Source of the DNA: Eisenbergiella tayi
Lineage (GTDB): Bacteria > Bacillota > Clostridia > Lachnospirales > Lachnospiraceae
Reading direction: 5' to 3'
Length of the DNA: 64,000 nt
NCBI RefSeq assembly: GCF_001881565.1
Contig: NZ_MPDJ01000001.1
Location: forward strand, 189,966 to 253,965
A program made the position numbers and the translations under genes. Shown here piece by piece: positions 56,372 through 64,000 of this stretch (position 1 is its first letter; each line of letters begins with the position of its first letter). The notes under the pieces are model-generated. The model worked only from the letters and a program-made list of their open reading frames with translations. It did no database searches and was not told where the DNA came from.

Positions 56372-58128
56372 ATGAAAAAGAAACTCGTCAGTTTATTATT
56401 GGTTCTGGCCATGGCCGCGACCGGTCTTGCAGGCTGTGCAGGAAATTCTGCAGGCACAGGCGATTCCGCGGAGCAGTCCGGGGAAGCACAGGGAGAATCC
56501 CAAACTGTTTCTACCCCCCCCCCTCAAATTCCCAGGAGGATCTTACCTCACTGCGCGGCAATAAAACGCCGGATGAGGAAGAGATCGACAAAGTAAACAC
56601 AACTCTCAATGACACCTATCTGGGGGACGTCTTCGACACGGTGATCCCCAACGATTATTCTGCATATCCCTACAAAGAGGATGTTACGCTGGACGTCTGG
56701 ATGCCCAGCAATTCTATCCTGTCATCCGTATGCCCCGACCTGAATAACCAGCGTGTATTCAAGCAGTTACAGGAATTAACGGGCATCAAGCTCAATTTCA
56801 TCGTCCCTACACTCGGGGAAGAAACCACTGATTTTAATCTGATGATCGCCAGCGGCGATCTGCCCGATATCATCATAGATGCGAAGCGCTATACCGGAGG
56901 CATCGCCGCCGGGGTCAATGAGGGCGCTTATCTCGACCTGACCGATATCGTGGATGAATATATGCCAAATTATTCCGCATGGAGAAATTCCGATGAGGAA
57001 CGCCGTAAAACAACGATCACCGATGAAGGTATTGTCGGAGGCGTTTATGGCCTGGCCCCCTATAATGAATGGTGCTGGTTCGGTCTCCTGATCAAGCAGG
57101 AGGCTCTGGATAAGACCGGACTTCCCGTTCCCGAAACAGTTGATGAGCTGCATGATTTTCTTGTTGCCTGCAAGGAAGCCGGTTACTCCCAGCCGTTAAA
57201 TTATGGCTCCAACTACGGCCAGATTTTCACCGGCATCATAAACGGCGCCTATGGGGTCTGGGACTGGATGTTTGTGGATGACAACGGCAAAGCTGCCTGG
57301 GGTCCCGGCCAGGAAAAAGCGAAGGAATATCTGACCACTATGCAGAACTGGTATAAAGAAGGGCTGATCAACACTGACTGGGCGACGGCTGACTTCAACC
57401 AGAGAATGGCCGAAGCGGTTTCCGGTGACTGTGCCGTTATGATGGATTCCCCCGATACCATGTGGGGCTACTGGAAGGAAGATAATGACATTGATTTTGT
57501 CGCCGCATTAAATCCCGTCCTGACAAAAGGCGAGCCTTCCAGACAGACATACCGCAACTTTAAACAAACCGGTTCCATCGCAGCAATCACCACCCAATGT
57601 GAAAATGTGGAAGCCGCCTGTGCGTTCCTGGATTTTGCCTTCACCAAAAAGGGGTGGGAAATTTATAACTATGGTTCCTATGGGGATGTTCACCTGATCG
57701 ATGAAAACGGTCTCCCTTACTACATACCGGACGGACTGATGTACAACGATCCCGACGGGCAGCCCATCAGCAACCTGATCTGGAAATACCGCATTCATGA
57801 TTTTGCAAACATCCGTGATGAACATAATTCCAATCCGCTGATCACAGCAGAAGGCAGCTATTCCGGCGATATCAGGAAATACTGGACGGAAACCATGGAT
57901 TCCTCCGTCACCATGCCGCCGGTAACCCTCACTCCTGATGAATCCGCGCGCGAAGGTGAACTGGGCACAGTTCTGTCAACCATGAGAAATGAATATTTTT
58001 CCAAAATCATCATGGGGCAGCTTCCTGTAGACGCGTATGACGAATTCCTACAGAAAGCAAAGGCACAGGGACTGGACGAATTCGTCGGCTTATGGCAGGC
58101 GGCTCTGGATCGTTATAACGCGAGATAA
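56372..58128 (+). pseudogene. Sugar ABC binding lipoprotein broken at a poly(C) run
   Basis: The start at 56372 (AAGGAGG seven bases upstream) gives a lipoprotein signal with lipobox GLAGC and a Ser/Gly/Glu linker. At ten consecutive C (56514-56523) the frame is lost and the first reading stops at 56596. The rest of an LplA-like binding protein continues in another frame to 58128 (WMPSNSILSSVCPDLNNQRV, PDIIIDAKRYTGGIAAG). Eight or eleven C would restore one frame, joining STPP to SNSQEDLTSLRGN. No ribosome site exists for an independent downstream start (GTG 56641). It may be a true mutation, a phase-variable switch or a sequencing error. The permease genes follow. Confidence 0.85.
56514..56523 (+). 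repeat. Homopolymer of ten C inside a coding region
   Basis: The run lies between the lipoprotein linker and the binding domain and is the exact point of the frameshift. Slippage by plus one or minus two bases restores the frame. Confidence 0.95.
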
Positions 58129-58181
58129 TCCCAGCGTTCCGATACGTATAATCCCTTCACCACCACGGATAGGAGTCCAAC

Positions 58182-59138
58182 ATGAAAGCATTTCAAAAAA
58201 AATCCTCTGTTTCCAGCGGCCCGGTCAGTTTCCGGGCCGCCCTGAAGAAAGACCTGAAAAAGAATTCCTTTGCCTATTTGCTCATTGTGCCCGTCCTGCT
58301 CTGGTATCTCGTTTTCTGCTATGCGCCCATGTGGGGTATCCTGCTGTCCTTCAAGGACTACAAGCCCCTTCTGGGCTTTGCAGGCAGCAAATGGGTGGGG
58401 CTGAAGCACTTCCAGAATTTCCTTTCCGGTCCCTATTTTTTCAGGACGATTAAAAATACCCTGATGCTGAACGTATGGGGACTGGCTTTCGGCTTCACCT
58501 CGCCGATCCTTCTGGCGTTGCTGCTCAACGAAGTCAAGTCCATGAAGTTTAAAAAGGTCGTCCAGACAATCACCTATATGCCCCACTTTATTTCCCTCAT
58601 CGTCATCTGCGGTATGATTCATATTTTTACCCAGTCAGGCGGTATCCTGACACAGCTTGTGAACATGATCACCGGCACGGAGCACGCATCCCTCCTTGGG
58701 TATTCCAACATGTTCCGGCCCATATACACCTTTTCCGGCATCTGGCAGAATATCGGCTGGGATTCCATCATATATCTGTCCGCAATGAGTTCCATTGATC
58801 CGGGGCTGTATGAGGCGGCGGAAATTGACGGGGCGGGCAGGCTGCGCAAAATGTGGCATGTAACACTGCCGCAGATCCGTCCCACCATCATTATTCTGTT
58901 CATTTTTGCAGTCGGAGGCCTTATGGCTTCCGGACATGAAAAAATCATTCTGCTGTATAATCCTTTAACCTATGATACAGCAGATGTCATCGCATCCTAT
59001 GTATACCGCCGCGGCCTGCAGGAAGCAAGCTACAGCTTCGCAACGGCTGTCGGCCTGATCAGTTCCGTCGTCAATTTCCTGCTTTTATGGATTACCAATA
59101 AGATATCCAAAAAGTATTCGGAAATCAGTATTTTTTAG
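58182..59138 (+). CDS. Sugar ABC permease, LplB/YteP type
   Basis: 318 aa. Basic N-terminus, six membrane helices (first YLLIVPVLLWYLVFCYAPM), EAA loop LYEAAEIDGAGRLRKMWHVTLP, C-terminus KKYSEISIF. AGGAG precedes ATG. It lies 53 bases after the broken binding-protein gene and 11 bases before its partner. Confidence 0.93.
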   Translation: MKAFQKKSSVSSGPVSFRAALKKDLKKNSFAYLLIVPVLLWYLVFCYAPMWGILLSFKDYKPLLGFAGSKWVGLKHFQNFLSGPYFFRTIKNTLMLNVWGLAFGFTSPILLALLLNEVKSMKFKKVVQTITYMPHFISLIVICGMIHIFTQSGGILTQLVNMITGTEHASLLGYSNMFRPIYTFSGIWQNIGWDSIIYLSAMSSIDPGLYEAAEIDGAGRLRKMWHVTLPQIRPTIIILFIFAVGGLMASGHEKIILLYNPLTYDTADVIASYVYRRGLQEASYSFATAVGLISSVVNFLLLWITNKISKKYSEISIF

Positions 59139-59149
59139 GAGGCGCCGAC

Positions 59150-60076
59150 ATGAAAGAAACAAAACAAAAAAGTAAGATCGGGAAATGGTCACCTTCCAAT
59201 ATATCTTTCTCAATCTTCAACTATGTGCTGCTGACCTTCCTGACGCTCCTGTGCCTTTATCCGATGCTGCATGTATTATTCGCTTCGGTGAGCGATCCGA
59301 CGAAACTGATCGCCCACCAGGGCGTATTACTGAAGCCACTTGGATTCACTCTGAGCGGCTACAGGCTCGTCTTTCAGGATAACAGCATTTTGATCGGGTT
59401 TAAAAATACGTTTCTTTACGTAGGGATTGGGACCTTTCTCAACATGGCGCTGACCATAATGGGCGCATATACCCTGTCCCGCCGGGATCTGATGCTCAAA
59501 AACGCCATCATGATCATCATTACCATCACCATGTTTTTCGGCGGAGGCCTGATCCCCTGGTTTCTGCTGATGAAGCAGATCGGACTTTACAATAACCTGT
59601 TGGCAATGGTGCTGCCCACAGCGCTTAACACCTGGAATATGATCATCCTGCGCACCGGCTTCCAGTCACTTCCTTACGAGCTGGAAGAAGCCGCGGTCAT
59701 TGACGGCGCTTCTCAGGTAAAAATCCTGACAAAAGTCATTCTGCCGCTGTCCAAACCAGTGCTTGCCGTCATTTTCCTGTATTACCTTGTCGGCAACTGG
59801 AATTCCTGGTTCAACGCCATGGTATTGCTGAAGGATCGCGCTCTTTATCCTCTGCAGCTTCTGCTGAAGGAAATTCTGGTCATGAACGACTCCACCATGT
59901 CCTCTGTGGGCAGCGCGGGCGGCGTGTCCATAAACAGCGTGCAGGGTGCGACAGCCTACCGGGAACTGGTGAAATACTGCGTCACGGTAATCGTTACCGC
60001 GCCGATTTTATGCATCTATCCTTTCCTGCAGAAGTATTTTGTAAAAGGTGTTTTTGTGGGATCTATCAAGGGATAA
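59150..60076 (+). CDS. Sugar ABC permease, LplC/YtcP type
   Basis: 308 aa, six membrane helices, EAA loop ELEEAAVIDGASQVKILTKVILP, C-terminus KYFVKGVFVGSIKG. AGGAGG lies seven bases before ATG. It is the last gene of the locus D importer operon, followed by a terminator; no ATPase gene. Confidence 0.93.
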   Translation: MKETKQKSKIGKWSPSNISFSIFNYVLLTFLTLLCLYPMLHVLFASVSDPTKLIAHQGVLLKPLGFTLSGYRLVFQDNSILIGFKNTFLYVGIGTFLNMALTIMGAYTLSRRDLMLKNAIMIIITITMFFGGGLIPWFLLMKQIGLYNNLLAMVLPTALNTWNMIILRTGFQSLPYELEEAAVIDGASQVKILTKVILPLSKPVLAVIFLYYLVGNWNSWFNAMVLLKDRALYPLQLLLKEILVMNDSTMSSVGSAGGVSINSVQGATAYRELVKYCVTVIVTAPILCIYPFLQKYFVKGVFVGSIKG

Positions 60077-60109
60077 CTGCTATTTTTAATTATTGCCACA
60101 TGGAATACA

Positions 60110-60156
60110 AAGCGGACAGGTGTACCAAATCATCATTTAGGTGCCTGTCCGTTTTG
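60110..60156 (+). terminator. Terminator of the locus D importer operon
   Basis: Stem GCGGACAGGTGTACC / GGTGCCTGTCCGT (one internal mismatch region), loop about 13 bases, then TTTTG. It lies about 35 bases after the permease stop. Confidence 0.7.
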
Positions 60157-60584
60157 TACCCTTCCAGATGAGCCACAGGAAAATTCACTTTTCATAAAGA
60201 CCCTATTTCCCCTCAATCGCCGTTAACCCCCTTCTACGCCTGTGCCTGGAACAGCATGAGAAGATGGAGCGAATCATTCGTCGGACTCCGATATCTAATG
60301 TCCCGCAAAAGAACATCCCACGGAAAAATTAGTTGAAAGTTTTCGTTATAACGGGTATAATGTCTTTATAAAATTTTTCTAACATCTTGCTTACTTCTTT
60401 TATTGAAGGAACTCTATTCTTCGATTATCCGATAATTTTTCTAACGGCCGAAAATCAAAATTATTTCCATGTATGAAACTTAATTTCTACATCCTACCAT
60501 ACACCTTCTATCTTTTTTATCGCCCCTTCTGACACAGTAAAAAGGAAAACATTGGCTTATCGCTTCTGTCCTTCCCCGTTCACA
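60157..60584. other. Gene-less stretch before hicA
   Basis: About 430 bases without a credible gene. On the plus strand one frame from about 60215 to 60332 reads LCLEQHEKMERIIRRTP and similar charged sequence before a stop; it has no start or ribosome site and could be a gene remnant. The last 200 bases are AT-rich. I see no RNA structure I can name. Confidence 0.4.
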
Positions 60585-60613
60585 TTGACTTGTAGTATTA
60601 TATATGATACCAT
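60585..60613 (+). promoter_or_regulatory. Putative hicAB promoter
   Basis: TTGACT (60585-60590), 17-base spacer, TACCAT (60608-60613), 20 bases ahead of ATG 60633. The -10 is weak, as often seen in autorepressed toxin-antitoxin promoters. Confidence 0.45.
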
Positions 60614-60632
60614 TTTGTAATAAAGGAGTAAA

Positions 60633-60881
60633 ATGAGCACAATAGAAAAAAGATTGCAAAAATTCTATAAAAAGCCCATTCCCAATGATATTACTTTTTC
60701 TGACATAGAAGTATTGGCAGAATATTTCGGCTGTCAGATTATCACTGGTGGAAATCACAGTAAAAAAGTTGTCCACAAAGCATCTGGAACTGTTATTCCC
60801 ATACCTGTTCATGGAAAGTATGTAAAAGAAGCTTATATTAAGGAACTAAAAGTTTTGTTTGATTCTGTCGGGAGGTCATAG
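60633..60881 (+). CDS. hicA: HicA-family mRNA interferase toxin
   Basis: 82 aa. The short double-stranded-RNA-binding-like fold of HicA is recognisable: FSDIEVLAEYFGCQII, then GGNHSKKVVHKASGTVIPIPVHGK with the conserved His and the VPVHG-like strand, and the C-terminal helix YIKELKVLFDSVG. HicA cleaves mRNA during translation unless bound by HicB. AGGAG precedes ATG. The antitoxin start follows by one base. Confidence 0.87.
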   Translation: MSTIEKRLQKFYKKPIPNDITFSDIEVLAEYFGCQIITGGNHSKKVVHKASGTVIPIPVHGKYVKEAYIKELKVLFDSVGRS

Positions 60882-60882
60882 A

Positions 60883-61290
60883 ATGAAATACGAATTCGAA
60901 GTATATCAAATGCAGGTAGAAGATCATCTTTTTTGGGTTGCCAGGAGTAAAATTCTCAAAGGTTGCCTCGGGCAGGGTGATACTGCAGAAGATGCCATAA
61001 AAGAACTTGAAATAAACGAGGAAGAATGGATAGATACCGCAACTGTTTGCGGCATCCCCGTCCCCGCCCCCACAGTACATTCCCAATATGCATACAGCGG
61101 CAAGGTTTCTCTCCGTTTTTCACCTTTTACACATGAGGAAGCCAGTAATAATGCGAAAGCACTCAATATAAGCCTGAATCAATATATAAATGATGCTATT
61201 GTGTATTATAATGCACTCAACAAGAATAAAATCCAATTACAGCGGGAATTATTTGAATCAGAAGGCAGCCTCCATTTACCTGGAAAGTGA
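60883..61290 (+). CDS. hicB: HicB-family antitoxin
   Basis: 135 aa from ATG 60883 (GGGAGG seven bases upstream, inside the end of hicA). The N-terminal HicB fold (YQMQVEDHLFWVARSKILKGCLGQGDTAEDAIKELEINEEEWI) binds the toxin, and a ribbon-helix-helix segment (KVSLRFSPFTHEEASNNAKALNISLNQYINDAIVYY) should bind the promoter. About 20 extra residues follow the DNA-binding part (KIQLQRELFESEGSLHLPGK). That tail may be a former chaperone-dependence signal, given the SecB-like remnant next door. Confidence 0.87.
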   Translation: MKYEFEVYQMQVEDHLFWVARSKILKGCLGQGDTAEDAIKELEINEEEWIDTATVCGIPVPAPTVHSQYAYSGKVSLRFSPFTHEEASNNAKALNISLNQYINDAIVYYNALNKNKIQLQRELFESEGSLHLPGK

Positions 61291-61309
61291 AAAAGAAGTA
61301 ACTGATAAA

Positions 61310-61492
61310 ACTTTTTTTATAAAATATATGATCGAAGTAAATTTTAACAGAAGCTCTTCAGAAATCGACTCATCAGATATGGCAGAGCAGGCCACCCTGA
61401 TGATCTACCCGCATATACGCGCTGGTATTTCCACCACGATGAGCGCCGCCGGAATAGAACCTATAATTCTCCCCATGCTATCACTGGAATAA
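61310..61492 (+). pseudogene. C-terminal remnant of a SecB-like chaperone
   Basis: The frame ends with MAEQATLMIYPHIRAGISTT and AAGIEPIILPMLSLE, which match the closing part of SecB-family proteins (pattern: P-[YH]-x-R, IS, GxxPIILP). Only about 60 residues show the homology against about 140 expected, and the N-terminal half is absent because hicB ends at 61290. The open frame extends back to 61190 inside hicB without a ribosome site. It is probably the decayed third gene of a toxin-antitoxin-chaperone locus. Confidence 0.6.
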
Positions 61493-61608
61493 TAAAATAC
61501 TTCCCTGTTCCAAAGTAGATATTGATCAACACGCGCCTATCTGATAAATACGCAATTCCTTACGCATAAAAATATTTCCAAATTAATACATTTTTAATAC
61601 ATATTTTC

Positions 61609-61637
61609 TTTTCAATTCCGCAAAATAGTATTAAAAT
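61609..61637 (+). promoter_or_regulatory. Possible promoter of the repeat-rich membrane protein
   Basis: TTTTCA (61609-61614), 17-base spacer, TAAAAT (61632-61637). It is the best candidate in the AT-rich gap before 61726. Confidence 0.35.
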
Positions 61638-61725
61638 AACACTAAGCGGGTTCAGCCGCTGAATTGCAGGCCCGGTGCATCCGGTCCGTTTTATAACAAC
61701 AGCCTTAAGAAAGGGGTTTAGAACA

Positions 61726-62559
61726 ATGGCCAAAAAGTCAAATGGATTGGGAAGATTACTCGCCGCTGCTGCAGTTGTCGGTGCCGCTGCTGCCGGTACT
61801 TATTACTACCTCAAAAACAGAGAGAATTCAACAGACAGAGAAAAAACAGGCGGCGGAGAGGATTTTGATGAATTCGACATATTCGATGATGAAGATCTGA
61901 ATGACGATTATTCCGACAGTATTTCCTCTGCTGCTGATGATGAACACGATGAAGCACAGGCTCACGCAAAAGGATTGGATATGCACTCCTCAGAGGAACA
62001 TACTTCCGACAAACAGGGAAACGGCCGTTCTTATGTATCCCTTGATTTGAAAAAAGCAAAGGAAAAGGCTGACGCCCTTTTCAATGATGTGTCCGAAAAA
62101 GTGGAGGATACCGTACAGAAGATTAAATCTTCTGAAGAATATGAAACCCTTTCTTCCAAAGTGGACGAAGCGGTTACCAAGATCAAGAATTCCGAAGAAT
62201 TTGAAAATGTCACCACCAAGATCAATGATACCGTGGAACGTATAAAAAACAGCAATGAATATGCCAATGTGGATGAGCAAATGGAATCCGCCCTCAACAA
62301 GGTAAAGGAAGCAACAGAAAAGGCAGTCAGCAAGGTAGGAGAAAAAATAAACGCCACCATGGGCGCAGCGGAAGATATGACCGGTAAGGCCGCCGACGCT
62401 GCCGCACAAACAGTTCATGAGGCTGCAGAGGATGTTAAGGACGCTGCTGACAGCGCCGCCGAAAAAGCGGAGGATGTTAAGGACGCTGTGGAAGACGCGG
62501 CGGAAGATATGGCAGATGCCGCAGCCGATAAGGCGGAGGAAATAAAAGAAGAATTATAA
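61726..62559 (+). CDS. Single-TM protein with amphipathic helical repeats (YtxH/LEA-like)
   Basis: 277 aa from ATG 61726 (AAAGGGG nine bases upstream). Short basic N-terminus, one membrane helix (LLAAAAVVGAAAAGTYYYL), an acidic region rich in Asp, then helical repeats. Three exact 20-residue units (KIKSSEEYETLSSKVDEAVT and variants, encoded at 62119-62298) are followed by Ala/Asp/Lys-rich sequence (AAEDVKDAADSAAEKAEDVKDA) like LEA and YtxH proteins. The bulk is probably cytoplasmic or surface-exposed rod. The function is unknown; stress or envelope roles are only suggested by similar composition. Confidence 0.8.
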   Translation: MAKKSNGLGRLLAAAAVVGAAAAGTYYYLKNRENSTDREKTGGGEDFDEFDIFDDEDLNDDYSDSISSAADDEHDEAQAHAKGLDMHSSEEHTSDKQGNGRSYVSLDLKKAKEKADALFNDVSEKVEDTVQKIKSSEEYETLSSKVDEAVTKIKNSEEFENVTTKINDTVERIKNSNEYANVDEQMESALNKVKEATEKAVSKVGEKINATMGAAEDMTGKAADAAAQTVHEAAEDVKDAADSAAEKAEDVKDAVEDAAEDMADAAADKAEEIKEEL

Positions 62560-62613
62560 GAGTCCCGTACAGATTTGCAGGGCAGCCCTTACTGAATTCA
62601 TTTTAAAACTTCA

Positions 62614-62666
62614 ACGGAGCCTCAGACCAACGTTATCAAATTGGTCTGACGGCCCCGTTTTTCTTT
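62614..62666 (+). terminator. Terminator of the repeat-rich membrane protein
   Basis: Core stem CAGACCAA / TTGGTCTG, extended by GCC/GGC and ACGG/CCGT pairs, followed by TTTTTCTTTT. It lies about 55 bases after the stop. Confidence 0.85.
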
Positions 62667-62696
62667 TCCCGAGAGTCTTTTTACAATCTCTTTCTA

Positions 62697-63821
62697 TCAA
62701 TATATCCCCCGAATCCCGGTATCCGTATCCAGCGTATTCATGTTATAAAGAAGCACCACATCCGTTATGCCCGGATGTGCAGCGATAAATGCGGAAGGCC
62801 CGTCTTTATAATATCGGGTGTCAAACACGTAGATTTTCTTAAAATGCCGGACAAGGAAGGGTACCATGGAATTGGCATAGCTGTCCTTTATCAGGACAAG
62901 CTCTCTGTCCGTTTCTGCCGTTTCGTTGGTAATCTCCACCAGAGGATGGAGGTTATTCAGGAACAGGGAGTACTTATCCTTCTTCTGCGCATATTCCATA
63001 TTATAAAGGGTGTCCGTTATCTCCCCCGTATCCTTATATTCCACTGTCAGGCGATCCGCAGGATTCGTGTAAATGGTAATCCCCTCTCCGGGATGGCTAT
63101 AATCGCCGGATTTGGAATAAAGAGTGCCCTTAAAATCTTCAGTCACCACCTGCGGAATCAGTTTTTCCAGAGGGACCGGTTCCAGTCCCATTTTTTCACA
63201 GAAAACCCGGTACCCCTGGTACGCTCCTAACGTAGTCCAGTGATGATCCGTCCTGTAATACAACTTTTCCTCTCCGCAGGTGAGCAGCGCGCGGCTGCAG
63301 TCTATTGCCTCCATCCCGGAAGCCGTATACAGTGCCTGCGCCGTTTCCATCTGGTCTCTCCAGGGCGCATGCTCCGGCAGCTTTTCCCGGTACACATAAA
63401 AAGCGGTTGGTACCAGCATGAGTTTAGGCTCCGGCTGCCCTTCCCCCAATTCTCCGGCAAATTTACGCAGAGTCCCGGCAATCCGTTCCGTATTGGCAGG
63501 TTCCCGGTACTCTTCTATCAGATAGCCGTCCTCCGCAATAAAAACTCCATTGATTTCCTTCTTTCCCAGCGCAGTTTCCGTCTCCGTTTTCGCACCCACA
63601 AAAAAATCCCGGAAAGGGAAATGATCCGCCAGCCATGAATTCCAGTCCTCCATATACGCCCCGCTCACCACTCTTTCCAGCAAGAAATGAGGAAACGACG
63701 CCAGATAGCGGTTTTCATTTTCAGAAAAATCCTTTTTTTCACCAATAAAAAAGCCTGCCGACAGCATCAGCACCAGACCAGCCAGAATCAGCGCCGTCAG
63801 CCTTTCAAGTCTTTTTTCCAT
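62697..63821 (-). CDS. DHHW-family protein (AlgX/DltD-like), acylation partner
   Basis: 374 aa. One N-terminal membrane helix (about 8-26), then an extracellular SGNH-like domain: FSENENRYLASFP, WLADHFPFRDFF, the signature YRTDHHWTTLGAY (DHHW motif), and near the end LVLIKDSYANSMVPFL. Proteins of this family work with MBOAT acyltransferases to O-acetylate extracellular polysaccharide. The gene starts 23 bases after the MBOAT stop, so the two are in one operon. The polymer modified is unknown. Confidence 0.88.
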   Translation of the reverse strand: MEKRLERLTALILAGLVLMLSAGFFIGEKKDFSENENRYLASFPHFLLERVVSGAYMEDWNSWLADHFPFRDFFVGAKTETETALGKKEINGVFIAEDGYLIEEYREPANTERIAGTLRKFAGELGEGQPEPKLMLVPTAFYVYREKLPEHAPWRDQMETAQALYTASGMEAIDCSRALLTCGEEKLYYRTDHHWTTLGAYQGYRVFCEKMGLEPVPLEKLIPQVVTEDFKGTLYSKSGDYSHPGEGITIYTNPADRLTVEYKDTGEITDTLYNMEYAQKKDKYSLFLNNLHPLVEITNETAETDRELVLIKDSYANSMVPFLVRHFKKIYVFDTRYYKDGPSAFIAAHPGITDVVLLYNMNTLDTDTGIRGIY

Positions 63822-63844
63822 TCTTATCTCTTCCCTGCCAGTCT

Positions 63845-64000
63845 TCAGAATCTGAAATACAAAAACGGATTATAGGTATCATTTACCAGAAATGCCGTAG
63901 TCAGCAAAAACAGGAGGACATATCCTGCCAGCGACACGGCCCGCAATGCCGCCCCGCCCACGCTTCCCAAACTGCTCATTTTCCGTTTCATCCATGGATA
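63845..64000 (-). CDS. MBOAT O-acyltransferase, 3' end only
   Basis: The last 51 residues of a gene whose 5' part lies beyond the window end. A terminal membrane helix (LAGYVLLFLLTTAFLVN) is followed by the ending NPFLYFRF, which is characteristic of AlgI/DltB-type membrane-bound O-acyltransferases. It transfers acyl groups across the membrane, and the DHHW protein downstream is its usual partner. Confidence 0.75.
   Translation of the reverse strand, partial: YPWMKRKMSSLGSVGGAALRAVSLAGYVLLFLLTTAFLVNDTYNPFLYFRF

Noticed and set aside
56641..58128. Binding-protein gene starting independently at GTG 56641
   Set aside because: No ribosome site and no signal peptide; the frame continues upstream to the C-run and joins the lipoprotein start once the frame is restored.
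60480..60812. 110-codon minus-strand open frame
   Set aside because: It overlaps hicA antisense and its promoter, with no recognisable domain.

Overview
The window looks like a chromosomal stretch of a gut-type Clostridia, most likely Lachnospiraceae. It has moderate GC, strong GGAGG-type ribosome binding sites, several TTG and GTG starts, many Lpl-type sugar ABC importers without their own ATPase, intracellular glycoside hydrolases, AraC regulators, and an MBOAT/DHHW acylation pair. The genus is inference. No rRNA, tRNA, CRISPR array or insertion sequence was seen.

Layout. (1) 1-3515: a secreted repeat protein (cut by the window start) and a membrane sensor histidine kinase, divergent, with start codons only 21 bases apart. 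(2) 3564-15968 (minus): a five-gene signalling operon of PAS-GGDEF-EAL-PAS-GGDEF protein, multi-PAS hybrid kinase, PAS-GAF-GGDEF-EAL protein, membrane GGDEF-EAL protein and chemotaxis receptor, read from a promoter at about 16078-16106. (3) 16177-21460 (plus): a GntR regulator with two DNA-binding halves in one chain, followed by a heterodimeric BmrC/BmrD-type exporter. (4) 21448-60076: four sugar-uptake loci in a row. Locus A (21448-28997) has GH105, an Lpl-type importer, a putative lyase-like protein and AraC. Locus B (29066-40229) has a PHP hydrolase, GH78 rhamnosidase, an importer and two tandem AraC paralogues. Locus C (40375-49717) has a clan GH-L-like glycosidase, intracellular GH10, a MalFG-type importer, AraC and GH43. 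Locus D (51502-60076) has GH2, membrane-anchored GH43, an ArsR regulator and an importer whose binding-protein gene is broken at a run of ten C. TetR, a small membrane protein and a 295-base near-perfect inverted repeat sit between C and D. (5) 60633-61492: hicAB followed by the tail of a SecB-like chaperone. (6) 61726-64000: a repeat-rich single-TM protein, a DHHW protein and the 3' end of an MBOAT acyltransferase.

How it fits together. Nearly all hydrolases lack signal peptides, so the four loci appear to import oligosaccharides (pectin-, rhamnose-, xylan- and arabinose/galactose-type glycans, judged by family) and cut them inside the cell. Each locus has its own regulator, and all four importers must share an ATPase encoded elsewhere. 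The most unusual items are the 50529-50823 inverted repeat, the poly(C) frameshift, the hicAB plus truncated SecB locus, the paired operator-like sites around the ArsR gene, the fused double GntR, and the shared palindromic Shine-Dalgarno between the first two genes.
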